From an archaeon (GTDB lineage: Archaea > Nanobdellota > Nanobdellia > SCGC-AAA011-G17 > GW2011-AR18), in NCBI GenBank assembly GCA_023245385.1, contig JAHFKM010000024.1, positions 1 to 10,464 of the forward strand: a stretch of DNA of 10,464 nucleotides, read 5' to 3'. This document shows, piece by piece, positions 6,749 through 10,464 of the stretch. A program made the position numbers and the translations under genes. Within the stretch, counting starts at the first letter, position 1, and each line of letters opens with the position of its first letter. The notes under the pieces were generated by a model. That model saw only the letters and a list, made by a program, of their open reading frames with translations. It did not search any database and was not told the origin of the DNA.

Positions 6749-6765
6749 TAAAAGGAATAATCTTA
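6621..6765 (+). ncRNA. Putative omega/reRNA scaffold and guide of the TnpB element
   Basis: The 3' end of tnpB folds well as RNA. CCGTGG (6625-6630) pairs with CCACGG (6634-6639) over a GAA loop. AATCTGC (6660-6666) pairs with GCAGATT (6672-6678). GGAC (6689-6692) closes with GTCC (6730-6733) around GCTA/TAGC (6693-6696, 6705-6708) and CCC/GGG (6712-6714, 6719-6721). Known TnpB guide RNAs overlap the 3' end of the gene in this way and continue into flanking DNA, which becomes the guide. The scaffold would end at 6745, and the guide would be about 6746-6765, covering the pilin stop codon. The 5' limit is not visible from sequence. Confidence 0.6.
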
Positions 6766-7545
6766 GGGACAGGATTTACATTTCAAATCATCTATAGAAG
6801 AATGACAGTTAGGGCAATAACATTCTGGACAGACTTTTCTCAAATCGAAAGTGATTTGTTGTTTTGAACAGCTGATAATTGCGACATCTTTGTGAAGTTT
6901 TTGTGCTTTTTCTGGATCATTGACTTGTGGAGTGATTTTAAAAATAGTTGTTAAAGAATCAGTCATGAGCGTTGGTTTGTAAAGGATCGCAGGGTTTCTT
7001 ATTCTACTTGTTACAGTACCACCCGTAGCTGTAGTTAAGATTGATCCCCATATTTTTCCAGGAAGGATTGAAGTACTAGTTAAAGTTCCCGAAAAATCTT
7101 TTTGTGGAATATACACTTGGTCTGGTGTTCCTTCACTTGAGACACGTATAGAATATAAATTGAAAGAACCTTTGTTTCTGAATCCTATTCCTTGAATGGA
7201 ACATTCAGGATCGATTGAAGTATCACAGCCTCCTCTTAATGGGTCTGTAGTGCTAAAAAAACTATCGTCAGAAGCCCTATCAGTAGGTCCACTAAAAGCG
7301 GTTTCAAAAAATTTTGTTGTTCTCGGCCATGGCTGTGTAATAGTAAGAGTAGGATCTACTCCTGTAACAATAACAGGTTCGAGAACCATAGTTTCGCAAT
7401 AAGGGCTGTCTTCGAGAAAACTTTCTGGTTTGAATTCTTTTGCTTGTTTAATTAAGAACGTGGAAACGATTGCTCCGAGTGCGACTGCAAAGCCGAGAAG
7501 TAAAACTGTTGCTATTAATGGACTTATTCCTCTTTGAGATTTCAT
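6763..7545 (-). CDS. Archaeal type IV pilin-like protein with cysteine-rich C-terminus
   Basis: A 260-residue secreted or surface protein. The N-terminus MKSQRGISPLIATVLLLGFA is a class III signal peptide of archaeal type IV pilins: a short basic leader, a predicted prepilin-peptidase cut after G6, then a hydrophobic segment to about residue 32 that forms the pilus core helix or a membrane anchor. The remainder is Thr/Ser/Pro/Asp-rich and beta-like. It holds cysteines at 50, 107, 115 and 226, and ends with a cluster C239-x2-C242-x-C244-x2-C247-x8-C256-x2-C259. That cluster resembles a zinc ribbon or disulfide-rich knob and is unusual for a pilin. The start is ATG 7545 with a TATA box about 30 nt upstream. 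The gene is divergent from kae1; its stop lies about 18 nt from the inferred right end of the TnpB element, so the reading frame seems undisturbed. Whether it makes a pilus, an adhesin or a pseudopilin cannot be told. Confidence 0.82.
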   Translation of the reverse strand: MKSQRGISPLIATVLLLGFAVALGAIVSTFLIKQAKEFKPESFLEDSPYCETMVLEPVIVTGVDPTLTITQPWPRTTKFFETAFSGPTDRASDDSFFSTTDPLRGGCDTSIDPECSIQGIGFRNKGSFNLYSIRVSSEGTPDQVYIPQKDFSGTLTSTSILPGKIWGSILTTATGGTVTSRIRNPAILYKPTLMTDSLTTIFKITPQVNDPEKAQKLHKDVAIISCSKQQITFDLRKVCPECYCPNCHSSIDDLKCKSCP

Positions 7546-7570
7546 TAAAAAGAAAATAGTTTACAAGATT

Positions 7571-7580
7571 CTTAAATAGC
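7571..7580 (-). promoter_or_regulatory. TATA box of the pilin gene
   Basis: The minus strand reads GCTATTTAAG, centred near 7575, 30 nt upstream of the pilin ATG at 7545. This predicts a leader of only a few nucleotides. Confidence 0.5.
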
Positions 7581-7607
7581 TTTCGTTATACCCCACCTTG
7601 CTTGGAA

Positions 7608-7629
7608 ATTAAATCCCTGAGAATTTAAT
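7608..7629. repeat. Short inverted repeat between the pilin and kae1 promoters
   Basis: ATTAAAT (7608-7614) and ATTTAAT (7623-7629) are perfect inverted repeats with an 8-nt spacer. The same bases also form a near-direct repeat (AATTAAATCC and AATTTAATCC). Located in a divergent promoter region, it could be an operator, but AT-rich DNA makes chance likely. Confidence 0.25.
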
Positions 7630-7692
7630 CCTTTTTTCTTATTAATACGAAATAGACAAGCCTGCCGCTAAACAATTACCTTTTTAAAAAAA

Positions 7693-7704
7693 TTTTTAAA
7701 TAAG
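7693..7704 (+). promoter_or_regulatory. TATA box of kae1
   Basis: TTTTTAAATAAG centred near 7699 lies 26 nt before the ATG at 7725, as expected for a leaderless transcript. An A-rich stretch at 7686-7692 could serve as the BRE. Confidence 0.55.
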
Positions 7705-7724
7705 TTCTTATCCTTTCTAAAAAT

Positions 7725-8714
7725 ATGAAAAAAGAATTACTTACCCTCGGCATCGAATGCACTGCCCATACTTTTGGTGTCGCTCTTATCAAAGGGAAAA
7801 ATCCACTCGCAAACATTCGAGACAGTTACACAACAACTAAAGGAGGGATTATTCCTCTTGAAGCAGCAAAACATCATAAAGAAGTCAAAGAAAAAATCTT
7901 AGAACAAGCTTTAAAAAAATCAAGAATTACTCTTGAAGATATAGATTCAATTTCTGTTTCCAACGCGCCAGGATTATCCCCCTGCTTACTCATAGGCATG
8001 AAATTTGCCAAAAAAATTTCTTTGAAATATAAAAAACCTTTAATCGGCGTTAACCATTGTGTCGCACATTTAGAAATAGGAAAGTTACTTACCAAAACAA
8101 AAGATCCTGTTTTACTTTATACTTCCGGAGCTAATACCCAGATCATCGCCTTCGAAGGAGGAAAATATAGAATATTTGGAGAAACTCTCGACCAAGGCGT
8201 AGGAAATTTCTTAGACAGCTTCGCACGTTACATCGGACTTGGCTTTCCCGGTGGACCAAAAATCTACGAACTCTCTCTAAAATCCAAAAACTACATCGAA
8301 CTCCCTTACAATGTCAAAGGAATGGACTTCTCTCTCACGGGAATATTAACAAACTTAAAACAAAAATACGACTCTGAAAAATATCTCACTGAAGACTTAT
8401 GTTATTCTGCACAAGAAACTGTTTTTGCTATGCTTGTGGAAGTAGCTGAAAGAGCGATGGCACACACAGGAAAAAAAGAGTTGTTAATCGGCGGAGGAGT
8501 AGGATGCAACATTCGCTTACAAGAAATGTGCAAAATCATGTGCGAAGAACGAGAAGCAAAATTCTTTTCACCACCAAACGAAGTTTTAGTTGACAACGCT
8601 CTAATGATCGCATGGACAGGATCTTTAATGTATTCCGCTGGTGTTCGAAATACACCTGAAGAACTAGATATTAATCCTTCTCAAAGAACAGATGAAGTAG
8701 AAGTGAAGTGGTAA
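7725..8714 (+). CDS. kae1: tRNA N6-adenosine threonylcarbamoyltransferase Kae1 (KEOPS subunit)
   Basis: Kae1 (archaeal/eukaryotic TsaD) transfers the threonylcarbamoyl group from threonylcarbamoyl-AMP to A37 of tRNAs that read ANN codons, within the KEOPS complex. The 329-residue length is typical of a stand-alone archaeal Kae1; the Bud32 kinase often fused to it is absent here. Metal ligands H111 and H115 (NHCVAHLEIG) and D290 (VDNALMIAW) are present, together with Y132-TSGANTQ, the ETLDQGVGNFLD loop (153-164), FPGGP (174-178), and the nucleotide-binding GGGVGCN (256-262). The C-terminus RTDEVEVKW is the usual archaeal ending. Start ATG 7725 has a TATA box 26 nt upstream. It is divergent from the pilin gene and convergent with a methyltransferase, with 1 nt between stops. 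The Bud32, Cgi121 and Pcc1 partners are not in this window. Confidence 0.95.
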   Translation: MKKELLTLGIECTAHTFGVALIKGKNPLANIRDSYTTTKGGIIPLEAAKHHKEVKEKILEQALKKSRITLEDIDSISVSNAPGLSPCLLIGMKFAKKISLKYKKPLIGVNHCVAHLEIGKLLTKTKDPVLLYTSGANTQIIAFEGGKYRIFGETLDQGVGNFLDSFARYIGLGFPGGPKIYELSLKSKNYIELPYNVKGMDFSLTGILTNLKQKYDSEKYLTEDLCYSAQETVFAMLVEVAERAMAHTGKKELLIGGGVGCNIRLQEMCKIMCEEREAKFFSPPNEVLVDNALMIAWTGSLMYSAGVRNTPEELDINPSQRTDEVEVKW

Positions 8715-8715
8715 A

Positions 8716-9429
8716 CTACACTTTCTGTAACACGACCTGAATTAGCTCTGAACTCTCAGCTGGTTCTTTTAATGTGCAATTATCATATACCTCCTTCAAA
8801 TAAAAATTACTTCCTTCAATAATCTTCTTCATCTCATCCCAAGAGTACCCTCTCTCAATATGACGCTCTTTGAACGTTTCACCCTCTTTCATCTTTACTT
8901 CAATATCAATAATCACGAATGGCGCATGCTCCACATTACACTTCCAATCAAAAACAAACTCTTTCTCTTCAAGGTGCCTTTCCTTTTTCTTGAACGCTTG
9001 TGTTGGCTTGAAATCCAAAATAAATAATCCCCCTTCATTCAAGCAACTCTCAACACGATTAAGAAACTCCACGAACTCGTCAGTGCGTAAAATATAATTC
9101 GTACTAAAATCCAAACACAAAGCAGCATCAACGTTCTTCGGTAAAATAAAATTAAGAAAATTTCCTTTCAAAAACTCCACACTGCTCCCCTTCTCTTTCG
9201 CTCTTTCAAGCATACTTGCAGAACTATCCACACCAAACACCTCAAGCTCCTTTGAAAATCTTACCCCATTCAATCCCGTACCACAGGCAAGATCAACAAG
9301 CGAACAAGGAAAAAAACTATTCTTCTTCCAAACACTTCTTATCAACACCTCCCAACGATCATACTTTTCAACAGAAACAACTCTCTCAAAAACGTTACTA
9401 AAACCCTCATAAGGATCTGCAAGCTTCAT
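8716..9429 (-). CDS. Class I SAM-dependent methyltransferase, substrate unknown
   Basis: A 237-residue soluble protein with a Rossmann-type methyltransferase domain. Motif I is LVDLACGTGLNG at 44-55, and motif II is the acidic strand FGVDSSASMLERA at 65-77 that holds the ribose of S-adenosylmethionine. ALCLDFSTNYI at 103-113 and a post-motif GGLFILDF at 133-140 complete the fold. The C-terminal part (HIERGYSWDEMKKIIEGSNF) matches the small-molecule-type Methyltransf_25/11 proteins. No substrate can be assigned. I chose ATG 9429 (MKLADPYEGF) over ATG 9435 because the TATA box then lies 26 nt upstream, as at the other genes; the alternative adds two residues. The stop overlaps no gene but is 1 nt from the kae1 stop on the other strand. 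Confidence 0.85.
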   Translation of the reverse strand: MKLADPYEGFSNVFERVVSVEKYDRWEVLIRSVWKKNSFFPCSLVDLACGTGLNGVRFSKELEVFGVDSSASMLERAKEKGSSVEFLKGNFLNFILPKNVDAALCLDFSTNYILRTDEFVEFLNRVESCLNEGGLFILDFKPTQAFKKKERHLEEKEFVFDWKCNVEHAPFVIIDIEVKMKEGETFKERHIERGYSWDEMKKIIEGSNFYLKEVYDNCTLKEPAESSELIQVVLQKV

Positions 9430-9450
9430 CCGCATTGAGAAACTCTTTTA

Positions 9451-9460
9451 CTTTATATCT
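9451..9460 (-). promoter_or_regulatory. TATA box of the methyltransferase gene
   Basis: The minus strand reads AGATATAAAG, centred near 9455. It is 26 nt from ATG 9429 and 20 nt from ATG 9435, which favours the shorter protein. Confidence 0.55.
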
Positions 9461-9663
9461 CTTTTCAAGCTCAACTTTTCAACACATCTTTTCCAAGACT
9501 ACTAATCTGTTCTTTCTATTTTAACTCAGAGATCTTGACATCACTTTCTTATGAATAATTTTCTTTCATCTGTTTCTTGATCACTAAATCCTTATAAGCA
9601 AGCAGCTATTGACTCACTTTGGAAAAAGAGGTACGAGGCGCCTCAATTATTTCCATTAAAAAA
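9461..9663. other. Divergent intergenic region, no gene seen
   Basis: This spacer separates the methyltransferase and GTPase promoters. It contains a second plus-strand TATA-like element (CTTATAAGC at 9592-9600) and the perfect 10-nt palindrome GAGGCGCCTC at 9635-9644. I see no open frame or convincing RNA gene. Confidence 0.5.
9635..9644. promoter_or_regulatory. GC-rich perfect palindrome upstream of the GTPase promoter
   Basis: GAGGCGCCTC is a perfect palindrome about 20 nt upstream of the GTPase TATA box and stands out in AT-rich surroundings. A role as a regulator-binding site is possible, but it is only one short site. Confidence 0.25.
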
Positions 9664-9676
9664 GATTTAAATAAAG
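9664..9676 (+). promoter_or_regulatory. TATA box of the GTPase gene
   Basis: GATTTAAATAAAG centred near 9670 lies 25 nt before the ATG at 9695. The A-rich stretch just upstream (9657-9663) may be the BRE. Confidence 0.55.
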
Positions 9677-9694
9677 CACTAACCACCTTTTTTT

Positions 9695-10444
9695 ATGCCA
9701 TCATTCTGGAAAGTAACAAAAACAGTCATCTACGAAAGTGATATTACTCTCCTTGTTATGGATGCACGATTCCCAGAAGAAACTCTTAACAAAGAAATCC
9801 TAGAAAAAATAAAATTCGCAAAAAAACAAGTCATCTTTGTCCTAAATAAATCAGAATTAGTCACGAAAAAATTTGAAGAAATAAAACTCCCAAAAGAAAT
9901 GAAACATGTTGTCTGGTTCTCAGCAGTAAAACACTATGGCGTTCACCAACTTAGAAAACTCATCCTCACTCTCGTCAAAAAAAGACCAATCTTCGTAGGT
10001 GTTGTAGGATATCCTAACACGGGAAAATCTTCCCTCATTAACTGCTTAACCCAAAGACACGCAGCACCAACAAGCGCAAAATCAGGATTCACCAAAGGCA
10101 TGCAAAAAGTCAGAATCTCAAAAGACATCCTCCTCTTTGACACACCAGGAGTTTTACCCTACAAATTCAAAGACGAAGAAACACATACACTCATCTGCGC
10201 AATCGACGCGAACAAAGTCAAAGACCCAGACGTTGTCGCAATGAAAATCTTAGAAAAATTCTTCAAAGCACACTCTCCAGGACTTGAACATTTCTACGAA
10301 GTAACTATTACAGAAGATCTTGTTGAAACCCTTGAAACTATCGCTAAAAAAAGAAACCTCCTAAAAAAAGGAGGCGTTCCAGACATTATGCGCGTCTCCA
10401 GAATTATTATTGATGACTGGCAACGCGGAAAATTTATTTTATAA
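9695..10444 (+). CDS. Circularly permuted GTPase, YlqF/RbgA-YawG type (COG1161)
   Basis: A 249-residue GTPase with its G motifs in the permuted order G4-G5-G1-G2-G3: NKSE at 51-54, SA at 76-77, GYPNTGKSS at 105-113, the G2 threonine near 133 (GFTKG), and DTPG at 149-152. MDARFPEETLN at 22-32 corresponds to the DAR.P motif of the RbgA/YlqF group. Relatives (bacterial RbgA, eukaryotic Lsg1, Nog2 and mitochondrial Mtg1) help assemble the large ribosomal subunit, so a role in 50S maturation is the likely one. The C-terminal helical region (about 165-249) would contact rRNA in relatives. The G4 motif ends in Glu rather than the usual Asp, a conservative change at the guanine-specificity position. 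Start ATG 9695 has a TATA box 25 nt upstream. The gene ends 20 nt before the window edge. Confidence 0.88.
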   Translation: MPSFWKVTKTVIYESDITLLVMDARFPEETLNKEILEKIKFAKKQVIFVLNKSELVTKKFEEIKLPKEMKHVVWFSAVKHYGVHQLRKLILTLVKKRPIFVGVVGYPNTGKSSLINCLTQRHAAPTSAKSGFTKGMQKVRISKDILLFDTPGVLPYKFKDEETHTLICAIDANKVKDPDVVAMKILEKFFKAHSPGLEHFYEVTITEDLVETLETIAKKRNLLKKGGVPDIMRVSRIIIDDWQRGKFIL

Positions 10445-10464
10445 AACCAGTTAAACACCAAAAC

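Noticed and set aside
9500..9610. C/D box sRNA on the minus strand of the methyltransferase-GTPase spacer
   Set aside because: GTGATGT and CTGA occur but are too close together, box C is imperfect, and no second box pair or terminal stem is evident.
1..10464. CRISPR array or defence operon
   Set aside because: No regularly spaced repeats are present, and the only nuclease is the transposon-borne TnpB; the rest are housekeeping and surface genes.

Overview
The window looks like chromosomal DNA of an AT-rich archaeon with a small, compact genome, most likely of the DPANN group (Woesearchaeota/Pacearchaeota-like; this placement is an inference). The archaeal marks are an archaeal-type leucyl-tRNA synthetase, Kae1 of the KEOPS complex, a type IV pilin with a class III signal peptide, a COG2428/Sfm1-type SPOUT methyltransferase, a tRNA with a bulge-helix-bulge intron at a non-canonical site and no encoded CCA, and TATA boxes about 26 nt upstream of start codons.

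Layout. Positions 1-127 (minus) hold the start of an unrecognised gene that runs off the left edge. Positions 189-4793 (minus) hold three genes transcribed right to left: an MFS transporter, an Sfm1-like SPOUT methyltransferase tightly coupled to it, and leuS, which has its own promoter. Positions 4794-5075 are non-coding. A tRNA-Arg(UCU) with a 31-nt intron at position 27/28 follows at 5076-5181. Positions 5232-5418 hold a candidate structured RNA, or possibly a gene remnant. An orphan tnpB (plus) of the IS200/IS605 (IS1341-type) class spans 5561-6748, with its guide-RNA scaffold apparently folded into the 3' end of the gene. A pilin gene (minus, 6763-7545) ends just beyond the element. Kae1 (plus, 7725-8714) and a class I SAM methyltransferase (minus, 8716-9429) converge with a 1-nt gap. 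After a 265-nt divergent promoter region, a circularly permuted GTPase (plus, 9695-10444) closes the window.

How the genes relate. Most genes serve translation: charging of tRNA-Leu, t6A37 synthesis by Kae1 (the tRNA-Arg(UCU) in this window has U36-A37-A38 and is a plausible substrate), a tRNA-Arg, a methyltransferase whose yeast homologue modifies ribosomal protein uS3, and a probable ribosome-assembly GTPase. The pilin and transporter are surface functions. The tnpB element is the one clear piece of accessory DNA. It differs from the rest in having a strong Shine-Dalgarno sequence, whereas the resident genes look leaderless.

The points most worth a second look are the non-canonical tRNA intron, the multi-hairpin segment between the tRNA and tnpB, the uniform leaderless promoter spacing (which also fixes several start codons), and the cysteine-rich tail of the pilin. 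No new defence or multi-gene system could be supported.
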